DNA of 64,000 nucleotides, taken from assembly GCA_029263455.1 (NCBI GenBank), contig JAJCXM010000004.1, forward strand, positions 186,001 to 250,000. The letters run 5' to 3'. Positions 55,979-64,000 of this stretch are shown piece after piece; position 1 is the stretch's first letter, and every line of letters begins with the position of its first letter. The notes below the pieces were generated by a model. That model had not been told where the DNA came from and searched no databases. It worked only from the letters and a program-made list of their open reading frames with translations. Source of the DNA: Holophagae bacterium (GTDB lineage: Bacteria; Acidobacteriota; Holophagae; Acanthopleuribacterales; Acanthopleuribacteraceae). The position numbers were made by a program, and so were the translations under genes.

Positions 55979-58900
55979 CACTTCCAGAACTAGCGGTAAG
56001 ACGTCCCATAACGACGGGCATGATCCTAATATCGATGTTCGTCATTGGCGGCGTGGCCATCTTTCGATTGCCCCTAGCTTTCATGCCTGATGTCGAGGAC
56101 AGGGACACGTTTGTCATTGCCGACTATCCCAATGCGTCGCCCCAGGCCGTTGAACGAATGATCATACGTCCTATCGAAGACGCGCTCAGTTCCATGCCTG
56201 GCTTAACGCATATGTGGTCGAACTGCGACTCCGACGGAGGTCGCGTAAATGTGTCCTTCAACTGGAATATTGACATGGACATCGCGCGCGCTGAAATTCG
56301 TGAGCGGTTAGATCGTATTCGTGACGAATTGCCAGAAGATTTGGATCGACTAAGGATTTCACCTCAATGGAACGCCAACGTTTCAGGAGAGAACATTCTG
56401 GAAGCACGCATCTCATCTGGTAGAGATCTGTCGCATAACTACCCCTTACTCGAACGAAAGATTATTCAGCCACTAGAGCGCATTCCCGGTGTCGCTTCCG
56501 TTAATCTGGACGGCGTTAATCCACGTGAAGTTAAAGTTAATCTGAAGCTAGCGGCCCTTAAGGCACACAACCTAAGTGCACGTGACGTGTACTGGTCGAT
56601 ATTAGCCAATAATGCCGATCGATCATTGGGTGTCGTTCGCTCAGATGAGTTTCGTTACAGTCTTCGATCACAAGGCAGTTTCGATTCCATGGATATGATT
56701 AAGACATTGCCCATAAGTGGCAGCAACCTCCGACTTTCAGATGTTGCAGAAATCACCTACGAAGAGCCGCCTTTAGACTATGGACGACACCTAGAAGGCA
56801 AATTTGCGGTGGGCCTGAATATCAGCAAAGAGTCCAGCGCCAACACGGTTGAAATCTGCGCGAATGTACGCGAAACCATCGCCAATATGCGAAATGACCC
56901 CGAACTACAAGGGATCGATTTTCTTGTCTGGGAAGACCAAGGTCGCGAGATTACAAAAACGATCGATGACCTCAAGCAAACGGGCATCATAGGCGCCTTA
57001 CTGGCCGCTATTGTTCTCTACCTGTTCTTGAAACGCGGATCCACCACCGTGGTTGCGTCAACGTGCATTCCTTTTAGCTTAATCGTCGCTTGTGGTGTTA
57101 TTTGGTTTCAAGGAAAGACGCTTAATACGATTTCTTTGATGGGTCTTATTGTGGGCATTGGTATGTTGGTTGACAACGCAGTGGTGGTGATCGAGAACAT
57201 CGACCGCTACCAAAAGTTGGGCTTCGACGCCCGTGCCTCGGCCCTGCTTGGCTCCCGCGAAGTGAGCATCGCCGTGATCGCAGCCACGCTTACCTCCATA
57301 ATTGTCTTTTTGCCTCTCATGTTTAACGAACCAAGCGAAATGAATTTGATGTTGAAAGAGCTGGCCATCACCGTTTGCATCACGCTGGCAGCCTCCCTTT
57401 TCATTAGCCAAACGCTCATCCCTTTGGCGGCTGGACGTCTGATACGTAGCGACCGTGTACGCGACAAGGGCAAGACCATGCTTTGGTTAGAAAAACACTA
57501 CACACGCTTATTGGACTTCACACTTTCTCATCGATGGATCGCGCCAGTTGTAGGATTAGCCGTTCTATCTTCTGCTTATTTCCCAGCCACTAAATTGGAC
57601 TGGAACTTCGACGCCAACCGCACGGAACTTTATGTGGGTATGGACTATCGCTTCAGCGAGAGCATCACGTTAGCGGAAAAAGAGCGCATCATTTCGCAAG
57701 TCGAAAAATCACTAGCGTCTTATAAGGAAGAACTCCACATTGAATCGATTTACAGCTGGTGGAGTAATCGCTGGTCGATGTCCCGCCTTTATATGGACGA
57801 TGGCTATACAACGGAAGCTCATATGGGCGAAGTTCGCAAAAAACTGCCCTCCATCATGCCAAAAATTGCGGGCCTCAAGTTACAGGTCCAAGACAACGCG
57901 CGACCGTGGCAAAAGAATCAAGGCAAACGCATTGGTTATCAGCTGCGAGGCTCAGACACCGAAGAGCTTGCCAGACTAGCCTTAGAGGCCAAACTCTTAC
58001 TCCAGAACATACCGGGCTTGTTCGATATTAACGCTGATGTCGAAGGTGATACTTTTGAAATGCATGCGGTCATCGATCGTGAACGTGTCCATGCCTATGG
58101 CGTGGATATTGGTGCTCCGGCGGAACTCGTAGAGATGACCTTTAGGGGACGTCGTCTACCGCGCTTTAAGGGCCCCGATGGCGAAGTGGATATGCGATTA
58201 ATCCTAGATGACCGTGATGTGCATTCGATCAATGACTTAAAGAGCCTCACCGTCAGTGGGACAGCTGCCTCGTCAGTACCTCTGGAGAGCGTGTCCCAAT
58301 TTAAGTCTTCCAAAGCTCCGAGCCGAATTCAACGGACACAAAAAATGACGAGTACTTGGGTTGCTGGACGCTACGACGAAGGACGCAAAGAAGATTATTT
58401 AGCAGCCGCGCGTACAGAGCTCGAACAAATGGACCTTCCCTATGGCTATAGCTGGGACTTTCAATCCTATGCGCGAGAACGCCAAAAGAGTGCACGCGAT
58501 TTTGCGATCAACCTCACGCTGGCATTGCTGCTCATTTTTGCCGTCATGTCCAGCCTCTTTGAATCGATCACACAATCGATTGCGCTCATGATTTCGCTAC
58601 CGTTTGCAATTGCTGGAGCCTTTTGGACACTGTATTTGACAGGCACCGATTTTGATAGTCCAGCCATGGTAGGCCTCCTCTTGCTACTTGGCATCGTCGT
58701 TAACAATGGCATCGTCATGGTGGAACATATCAACCAATACCGGCGGCGCGGTTTCGAACGGCGCAAAGCGATGTTACAAGGTGGACAAGAACGCTTGAGA
58801 CCCATCTTGATGACCGCCTCCACGACATTAATGGGACTCGTGCCCATTGTCATTCAGAGACCCGCATTGGCTGGTATCTACTATTACTCAATGGCATACG

Positions 58901-59052
58901 TCATTATGGGCGGGCTACTGGTATCTACCATCATGACATCGCTACTCCTGCCCACCACTGTTTGCCTTGTGGAAGACTTTTTCGCTGTTATTTCGAAACG
59001 ATTCCAACGGCTGAAGAGCGGTCGTATAAAGGTCGCGTCCGAAGCGGTTTAG
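55975..59052 (+). CDS. RND efflux permease, second of two
   Basis: A 1025-residue second HAE-type pump. Helix 4 reads GIGMLVDNAVVVIENI, and the second-half counterpart GIVVNNGIVMVEHINQYR is present. The porter loops differ strongly from those of the first pump, so it is not a recent duplicate. Tandem pumps with a single adaptor resemble MdtABC, where the two form a heterotrimer; that arrangement here is inference. No TolC-like outer-membrane gene lies in the window, so the channel must be supplied from elsewhere. Confidence 0.93.
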   Translation: MTLPELAVRRPITTGMILISMFVIGGVAIFRLPLAFMPDVEDRDTFVIADYPNASPQAVERMIIRPIEDALSSMPGLTHMWSNCDSDGGRVNVSFNWNIDMDIARAEIRERLDRIRDELPEDLDRLRISPQWNANVSGENILEARISSGRDLSHNYPLLERKIIQPLERIPGVASVNLDGVNPREVKVNLKLAALKAHNLSARDVYWSILANNADRSLGVVRSDEFRYSLRSQGSFDSMDMIKTLPISGSNLRLSDVAEITYEEPPLDYGRHLEGKFAVGLNISKESSANTVEICANVRETIANMRNDPELQGIDFLVWEDQGREITKTIDDLKQTGIIGALLAAIVLYLFLKRGSTTVVASTCIPFSLIVACGVIWFQGKTLNTISLMGLIVGIGMLVDNAVVVIENIDRYQKLGFDARASALLGSREVSIAVIAATLTSIIVFLPLMFNEPSEMNLMLKELAITVCITLAASLFISQTLIPLAAGRLIRSDRVRDKGKTMLWLEKHYTRLLDFTLSHRWIAPVVGLAVLSSAYFPATKLDWNFDANRTELYVGMDYRFSESITLAEKERIISQVEKSLASYKEELHIESIYSWWSNRWSMSRLYMDDGYTTEAHMGEVRKKLPSIMPKIAGLKLQVQDNARPWQKNQGKRIGYQLRGSDTEELARLALEAKLLLQNIPGLFDINADVEGDTFEMHAVIDRERVHAYGVDIGAPAELVEMTFRGRRLPRFKGPDGEVDMRLILDDRDVHSINDLKSLTVSGTAASSVPLESVSQFKSSKAPSRIQRTQKMTSTWVAGRYDEGRKEDYLAAARTELEQMDLPYGYSWDFQSYARERQKSARDFAINLTLALLLIFAVMSSLFESITQSIALMISLPFAIAGAFWTLYLTGTDFDSPAMVGLLLLLGIVVNNGIVMVEHINQYRRRGFERRKAMLQGGQERLRPILMTASTTLMGLVPIVIQRPALAGIYYYSMAYVIMGGLLVSTIMTSLLLPTTVCLVEDFFAVISKRFQRLKSGRIKVASEAV

Positions 59053-59149
59053 AGTCCTCAAAGTAACCTTCCATTTCGCCGGGATTCCTTGACAAAACAA
59101 CTATCTAACGCCTAATCTCTCATGAACTTTTGATGTGGGAGACAAATCA

Positions 59150-60562
59150 ATGGCTGACGACTCGTTGGACAAAGAACCCTTAGAAACGCCGCTGGAAGAA
59201 CAAGATGAAGAACCCGGAGGCGTGGTTGGAACCATTGTTGCTATTTGCGTAGGCTTAGCGATCGTCGCCACCGTTTTTTGGTTTAAATGGGGTCGTACCT
59301 CTGACATGAAATACGTTTTCGATATGGCAAGAATTGAAAACATGGCTATGCAACAAAAGGCGGAAACCTGGCTGGACAAGAATTGGGATGACGCTTATGC
59401 CCAGATGCTGATCGACCTAAGTGGATTACTTTCGTTTTCGGAATCACAAGAAGCATTGGCTACTAAAGACCATATCCTTGATTTTGTTGATCAAAAGATG
59501 AATACAGGGCTTGGACATGACTTGAATGCGTGGCGTATTTGGTCGTGGCAGACACAGTTACCCCTTCACGATGATTACGGCATTTTCAAAGCACAAATGT
59601 ACGGTCACATCGATCCAAACTTGATGATTTTCTTTAGCAATTCCGTTGAGCCACAAGTTCCTCTAAGTCAGATCCTGATCGACGAACTGGTTAATTTCCA
59701 TCCACCTCTATATTTCCCACCTTATGCAGAAGCAAGCGAGCAACCGTTGCAAGAATCCGACATCGTTTATGGCATTGTGAGAGACGGACAAGCCAGAGCT
59801 TACCCACACAAGATCGTTGCGTTTCACCAACTTATTCGTGATGACCTGGGGCAGACACCCTTGCTGCTTGCATTCTGTCACTTGAGCCGCGGTTATTTTG
59901 CCTTTGAGGCCTCGTTAGATGACAACATGATGTTCTTGGCGAACTCTGGCCTAGTCTACGAAGGCTCGCGGTTAATCTTTGACGAAGGTACGCAGAGCCT
60001 GTTCAGTCTGATAGGCGGCCACGCCATAAGTGGCTCGTTGGGCACCGCAAATAGCCAGCTAACGCCCATTCCTCTAGTGGCGACAACCTGGTCAAGTTGG
60101 CTTCAAAAATACCCCAATACCACCGTTATGACCACGGAAACAGGTTTCACTTTTGATTACACCGCAGAAGACGGTCCGGACATTGTCAAAAGGGATCACC
60201 CTGTTCTAAACACATCCGATTTATTAAGCGATGAAGCCGTGGTAGTTTGCCTAACTTTAAGCGAAAGGCAGCTCGCGGTAACTCTTGATCAACTTGCCGT
60301 CGGTTCAACCCAATACCTGAATTCAAGCCTGATTATTACTAGGGACTCTGGAAATGGCATCCGGGCCTACGGACCATACTCAAAGCCTCTCACTCAAAAC
60401 GAAAATGGGATGCTGATTGATGAAAACGGCTTGGAGTTGGTCGAAAACGCAACGGCACTTGCTGCCGGGGATGAGTCGATTGCGCGCATCCCCGTTTCAA
60501 CCATGTATTGGCGTAATTGGTTTGCCGCCTATCCTGACTCGGAACTCCTGAGTCCCGAATAA
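59150..60562 (+). CDS. Membrane-anchored DUF3179 protein
   Basis: A 470-residue protein: an acidic N-terminus (ADDSLDKEPLETPLEEQDEEP), one membrane helix (about 28-48), then an extracytoplasmic DUF3179 domain. That domain has YGIVRDGQARAYPHKIVAFHQLIRD and LLLAFCHLSRGYFAFEA, with the conserved Cys in LAFCHLSRG. The enzymatic function of the family is unknown. The ATG at 59150 has GGGAG 8 nt upstream; GTG at 59135 is less likely. Its last 34 nt overlap the convergent PepSY-like gene. Confidence 0.85.
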   Translation: MADDSLDKEPLETPLEEQDEEPGGVVGTIVAICVGLAIVATVFWFKWGRTSDMKYVFDMARIENMAMQQKAETWLDKNWDDAYAQMLIDLSGLLSFSESQEALATKDHILDFVDQKMNTGLGHDLNAWRIWSWQTQLPLHDDYGIFKAQMYGHIDPNLMIFFSNSVEPQVPLSQILIDELVNFHPPLYFPPYAEASEQPLQESDIVYGIVRDGQARAYPHKIVAFHQLIRDDLGQTPLLLAFCHLSRGYFAFEASLDDNMMFLANSGLVYEGSRLIFDEGTQSLFSLIGGHAISGSLGTANSQLTPIPLVATTWSSWLQKYPNTTVMTTETGFTFDYTAEDGPDIVKRDHPVLNTSDLLSDEAVVVCLTLSERQLAVTLDQLAVGSTQYLNSSLIITRDSGNGIRAYGPYSKPLTQNENGMLIDENGLELVENATALAAGDESIARIPVSTMYWRNWFAAYPDSELLSPE

Positions 60563-61179
60563 TTGCGAGCTAAGCGAATACCCAAGACGATTAACACAAG
60601 CAAGATGGTTAAACAGCCAACCGCTAACAAACGATCTATCCAGGCGATACCCGTCCACTGTAAATAGTGTAGGCGATACAAGCCATCGATGAGATCCGTG
60701 TCCTTACCTCTTTGGTAAAGACTTAACCGGTTCCCGTCGAAACGTAAGCTAACACCAGTTGAAGTTTCGAATTCCGTACCTAATTGGCTGGTGACCTGTC
60801 CGTAGCGTTGCGTATCCACGCTAATGGAATCCTCGACAATTAGGCGGGCTTCGTCCTCGTTGAATTTGATCGTAACGCCCTTTTCAGGGTCCCACTGTTG
60901 CCAGCCTTGGTCATCTCGGACTAACAGATGATCACCAACAATGGTGCGGATCGCTCTCATTTCCAGTGTCTCATCTGGAATCTCAATCGTTTTCCGTTCA
61001 AGGACCATTGGATAGGTCTTAACCTCGAGCTGAGCATATGCGTCGCCATAGCCCGGCTTGATGAGAAAAACCAATCCCGTCACGATCCAAACCAGAAGGG
61101 GAACCACTAAAACGAGACCCGCCAAGCGATGCCAACTCGCCAGTCGCATTCCTTTTTTCGGGCCTCTGGCTTCAGTCAT
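60529..61179 (-). CDS. PepSY-associated-type membrane protein
   Basis: A 216-residue protein with the two-helix layout of PepSY-associated TM proteins. An N-terminal WHRLAGLVLVVPLLVWIVTGLVFLI helix is followed by an extracytoplasmic region with a beta/alpha PepSY-like module, then a LYRLHYLQWTGIAWIDRLLA segment and a second helix (about 186-206). Such proteins are often linked to iron-siderophore or redox partners. No such neighbour is present. Its start overlaps the ACBP gene by 8 nt, so it is probably coupled to it. Confidence 0.75.
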   Translation of the reverse strand: MTEARGPKKGMRLASWHRLAGLVLVVPLLVWIVTGLVFLIKPGYGDAYAQLEVKTYPMVLERKTIEIPDETLEMRAIRTIVGDHLLVRDDQGWQQWDPEKGVTIKFNEDEARLIVEDSISVDTQRYGQVTSQLGTEFETSTGVSLRFDGNRLSLYQRGKDTDLIDGLYRLHYLQWTGIAWIDRLLAVGCLTILLVLIVLGIRLARNYSGLRSSESG

Positions 61180-61435
61180 CAGCCAACAGGCTATTAACTA
61201 AATCTACATAGCTCTGTTTAGCCTCTTCTGGATCTATTCCTTCTAGGTCCAACCAAGCGTCAAATTTTGCACGTGCCTTAAAGTCAAAAGCACCAGGCTG
61301 TTCGCCTTCGACGTCGCCAATGGAACCCTGTTTGAAAAGAGCATACAGTTTCAATAGCGTTTTGTTGTCAGGACGGCTCGACAAGTCTTTAACCGCGTCG
61401 GCCGCCTTTTGAAATTGCGTGTCCAAATTACTCAT
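61172..61435 (-). CDS. Acyl-CoA-binding protein (ACBP)
   Basis: An 87-residue single-domain four-helix ACBP. FQKAADAVKDLSSRP opens helix 1. KLYALFKQGSIGDVEGEQPGAFDFKARAKFDAW carries the conserved Tyr, Lys-Gln and the Lys/Trp residues that bind CoA. The ATG at 61435 is preceded by GGAGGTG at 5 nt, much better than the ATG at 61501. It would bind long-chain acyl-CoA esters in the cytoplasm. ACBP is mainly eukaryotic and is patchy in bacteria, so transfer is possible. Operon with the PepSY-like gene. Confidence 0.93.
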   Translation of the reverse strand: MSNLDTQFQKAADAVKDLSSRPDNKTLLKLYALFKQGSIGDVEGEQPGAFDFKARAKFDAWLDLEGIDPEEAKQSYVDLVNSLLADD

Positions 61436-61574
61436 GATCACCTCCGAGGCAGCATCATAGCGAACATCACCCCAAATTGACCAGTCCGCGACAACCACCA
61501 TCAGCTAGCCTTTCACAATCGTGCAACACGGGACACCTGAGCCTTGATAGGATGTTCACCCTAGGGAGGGCGAA

Positions 61575-63110
61575 TTGGTTCGAACACGAGGCGTTGTTGC
61601 CGCAGGTCACAAGGAGACAGCTCAGGCTGCAGCAGACATTTTGGCAGCGGGTGGAAACGCTTATGATGCTGTCATTGCATCATTTTGGTCGGCCTGTGTG
61701 GCGGAACCGGTGCTCACATCCGTTGGCGGAGGCGGCTTTTTACTCGCACAACCGGCCAGTGGCCCACCGAAGCTTTTTGACTTCTTTGTTCAGACCCCTA
61801 AGCAAAAAGCACCTCTGGATCAGCTAGACTTTTACGAAATAAGTGCCGACTTTGGTCGCGTTACCCAAGACTTCCATGTAGGCATGGGCTCCGTTGCTAC
61901 GCCCGGCGTGGTGCGTGGCATATTCGACTTACATCGGGACCTGGCCACCATGCCGATGTCCGAACTTGTTCAGCCGGCATGTTCACTTGCGCGCAATGGG
62001 ATCTGCATTAACGATTTTCAAGCTTACCTATTCAAGATAATTCAACCGATCTACCTTGCGACCCAACGAGCGCGTGATACGTATGAAAGTAAGTCAAATC
62101 CTGGCTTTGTCATACAAAAAGGGGAGATCCTAAGCAACCCAAGATTTGCCGACTTCCTGGACGTATTAGCCCGTGAAGGAGATCGCTTTTTCTATGAAGG
62201 TGAGGCGGCCCAAATAATTGTTCAAATGACACAAGCACACGGCGGTCATTTGAAGGCTGAAGATCTTAAAGACTACAGATCCGCGATTCGGACGCCTCTG
62301 AGCGTCGCCATGCCAAATGCCACGCTCCTGACCAATCCAATGCCATCATCGGGCGGCACGCTCATCTCTTTTGGTCTGACTTGTGCCCAGTCCTTATTGG
62401 TCGATACAAATGCAGACAGCGCATCTCAACTGCAAACACTGGTTGAGATCATGGATGCAACCGAACATGCGCGCCTTGCTCAGACGACGACAGGCTTAGA
62501 GCGTTTAATGGATAAGGATCTGCTGCATGCTTATCGCCAGCGGATCAGTCAGCGCACGGCATCGTTCCGGGGAACCACTCAAGTTAGTGTTGCCGACGCA
62601 TTCGGGAACCTTGCGTCCATGACCACCAGTAACGGTGAAGGATGCGGTCATCTCGTACCTCAATGCGGCTTCATGTTGAACAATATGCTAGGCGAAGAGG
62701 ACCTTAACCCGAAGGGTTTTCACCTATGGCAGAACGACCAGAGAATGACGTCAATGATGGCGCCAACCATTATCCGTTCACAAGGAACATCGTTTGTCTT
62801 AGGTTCTGGCGGTTCAAATCGCATCAGAACAGCCATCTTACAAGTCCTCATTCATCTATTGATTAACAAACAACCCCTTGCTGAGTCCGTTGCGCATCCA
62901 CGCTTACATTTTGAACGTGGAAAGTTGGACATAGAACCGGGATTCGATGCTCAGGTCATCGAGACTTTGACGGCACGGTACCCCAAAAATCACGTTTGGG
63001 ACACACTCAACTTGTTTTTTGGCGGCGTGCATACGGTTTCAGCGCGGGGCAAGCGCTTTGAGGGATGCGGCGACGCACGTCGTGGCGGCATTGCCATCGA
63101 GGTTAACTAA
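61575..63110 (+). CDS. Gamma-glutamyltransferase family protein
   Basis: A 511-residue Ntn hydrolase. The N-terminus RTRGVVAAGHKETAQAAADILAAGGNAYDAVIA and the GGGGF turn match GGT. The autoprocessing site is FRGTTQVSVAD with T334 as likely nucleophile (family T-T-H-x-S), giving large and small chains. The oxyanion/substrate loops appear as SSGG and GSGGSNRIRT. Unlike E. coli Ggt there is no signal peptide, so it is probably cytoplasmic. The start is TTG with GGAGGG 4 nt upstream. Possible roles are transfer or hydrolysis of gamma-glutamyl compounds, or a cephalosporin-acylase-type reaction. Confidence 0.9.
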   Translation: MVRTRGVVAAGHKETAQAAADILAAGGNAYDAVIASFWSACVAEPVLTSVGGGGFLLAQPASGPPKLFDFFVQTPKQKAPLDQLDFYEISADFGRVTQDFHVGMGSVATPGVVRGIFDLHRDLATMPMSELVQPACSLARNGICINDFQAYLFKIIQPIYLATQRARDTYESKSNPGFVIQKGEILSNPRFADFLDVLAREGDRFFYEGEAAQIIVQMTQAHGGHLKAEDLKDYRSAIRTPLSVAMPNATLLTNPMPSSGGTLISFGLTCAQSLLVDTNADSASQLQTLVEIMDATEHARLAQTTTGLERLMDKDLLHAYRQRISQRTASFRGTTQVSVADAFGNLASMTTSNGEGCGHLVPQCGFMLNNMLGEEDLNPKGFHLWQNDQRMTSMMAPTIIRSQGTSFVLGSGGSNRIRTAILQVLIHLLINKQPLAESVAHPRLHFERGKLDIEPGFDAQVIETLTARYPKNHVWDTLNLFFGGVHTVSARGKRFEGCGDARRGGIAIEVN

Positions 63111-63111
63111 G

Positions 63112-64000
63112 TTATTGTCTCAACCATTGCAATAGTCCGGGCCAGTTCTCTCGCCGACGAACCTGCTGCGCTTTGAGCCTATGTTCCTCGGCCAATTGGT
63201 CTTGGCCAATACCCATTAACTGATCAGCTAAAAGATTGTGATAACGAGAAGCGTTCCTCAAGGAAACAGCCATTTCGTAGCCATGCAACGCACCGCTAGC
63301 CTGACCGAAAGACTGTTCTATTCGCGCCGACAAAACCCACATTTCAGGATCCTTTGACGTGATTGACTGCGGCATTTTGATGTAGTTTGTTGCTTTGTCA
63401 GAAAAGCCTTGCTGCCAGGCTAACCAGGCCGCCAAATAGGTTGCATCTACGTGCCCTGGATCTAATCTCAGAATCTCATCCACTAGGTTTTCAGCTTCAG
63501 GGAAGCGATTCTGATCAGACATGATGTGAGCTTTCAGAAGGAGCGCGCGTGTTTGGCCGGGTCGAATTGAAAGCGCTTTTTCAACTTCAATCAGCGCGGC
63601 ATGATGATCCGGAACGCCGAGATAATAATTAGCCAAATAGATATGAATAGCCCAATTATTTTCAGTATGCCTAAGCGCATGGTGGAAAAGCGTAGACGTA
63701 TCTCGCCATACACGTGTTTGCTGAAAAGTCAGAAACGACAAGACCAGCAAAACGAAACCGGTGCCCACATTAATGACCGGCTTCTTTAGTTTCAAGGATG
63801 ACAACATCATGATTAAACCCATTATGGGCACATACATATATCTATCTGCATGGGCTTGATGCCCAACTTTAACGAGACCGATGACTGGCACCAAAGTACC
63901 AATAAACCAAAACCAACCGATAAACACGAGCGGTCGACTGCGTCTTAATCTAATCGCAAGGCCTGACGCGCCAAGCAGAATCAAAAAAGCCGTCAGCCCA
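63112..64000 (-). CDS. TPR membrane protein, 5' end outside window
   Basis: The gene is open to the window edge, so the N-terminus is missing. The visible part (about 296 residues) has membrane helices, including FIGWFWFIGTLVPVIGL, KVGHQAHADRYMYVPIMGLIMML and INVGTGFVLLVLSFLTF, followed by about five TPRs (e.g. WAIHIYLANYYLGVPDHHAALIEVEKAL). HADRYMYVP is a motif I associate with TMTC/DUF1736-type proteins in eukaryotes and bacteria, which may be mannosyltransferase-like. Function here is unknown. An internal TTG (63984) should not be taken as the start. Confidence 0.75.
   Translation of the reverse strand, partial: GLTAFLILLGASGLAIRLRRSRPLVFIGWFWFIGTLVPVIGLVKVGHQAHADRYMYVPIMGLIMMLSSLKLKKPVINVGTGFVLLVLSFLTFQQTRVWRDTSTLFHHALRHTENNWAIHIYLANYYLGVPDHHAALIEVEKALSIRPGQTRALLLKAHIMSDQNRFPEAENLVDEILRLDPGHVDATYLAAWLAWQQGFSDKATNYIKMPQSITSKDPEMWVLSARIEQSFGQASGALHGYEMAVSLRNASRYHNLLADQLMGIGQDQLAEEHRLKAQQVRRRENWPGLLQWLRQ

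Noticed and set aside
62813-62824. tRNA-like GGTTCAAATC box
   Set aside because: Lies inside the gamma-glutamyltransferase reading frame with no supporting arms.

Overview
The window (64 kb, moderate GC) looks like ordinary chromosome of a free-living, Gram-negative heterotroph. Many genes encode signal peptides or lipoproteins, there is a tandem RND efflux operon, a cell-wall L,D-transpeptidase, and several large regulatory proteins that carry TPR repeats (a Ser/Thr kinase and a GGDEF protein). Together with quinoprotein-like and hydrazine-synthase-alpha-like propellers and dockerin-type motifs, this fits Acidobacteriota (Holophagae/Acanthopleuribacter-like) or a neighbouring phylum. That placement is inference from gene content only. 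No rRNA, tRNA, CRISPR array, prophage or intact insertion sequence was recognised.

Layout. 0-9 kb: a membrane Ser/Thr kinase with about ten kinesin-light-chain-type TPRs, a SulP anion transporter, a lipoprotein serine hydrolase, a 597-residue FMN-type TIM-barrel protein with a cysteine-rich tail, a Fic-protein remnant beside nested palindromes, and an SRPBCC protein. 9-12 kb: a perR-like/katG peroxide-stress operon with a multi-repeat operator. 12-17.7 kb: small secreted or lipoprotein genes of unknown function, with two copies of a short dispersed repeat. 18-22 kb: a two-gene soluble NAD-linked formate dehydrogenase. 22-24 kb: three overlapping unknown genes. 24-27 kb: an L,D-transpeptidase plus MepK-like M15 peptidase operon. 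24-29 kb also holds a cluster of MITE-like repeats with about 30-bp terminal inverted repeats. 29-37 kb: a DPP-IV-type peptidase, secreted proteins, a PQQ-propeller protein with a LolA/DUF1579-like partner, and a hydrazine-synthase-alpha-like monohaem protein with a dockerin. 37-42 kb: methionine synthase MetH behind a fused ArsR-methyltransferase regulator with a palindromic operator. 42-45 kb: a DUF2089 regulator and membrane protein divergent from an ankyrin protein. 45-51 kb: a GT-C membrane protein overlapping a double-domain ThyX-like protein, a rhomboid protease and a TPR-GGDEF protein. 51.8-59 kb: one adaptor and two RND pumps. 59-64 kb: a DUF3179 protein, a PepSY-like protein with acyl-CoA-binding protein, a gamma-glutamyltransferase, and the 3' part of a TPR membrane protein cut by the window edge.

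The best-supported functional units are perR-katG (peroxide defence), fdh (formate to CO2 with NADH), ldt-mepK (making and cutting 3-3 peptidoglycan cross-links), arsR/methyltransferase-metH (one-carbon/methionine metabolism) and the RND export operon. The most unusual items are the MITE-like cluster, the double ThyX-like protein, the TIM-barrel/cysteine-cluster protein, and the operator architectures upstream of perR and metH. No clear defence island or other wholly new multi-gene system was found.
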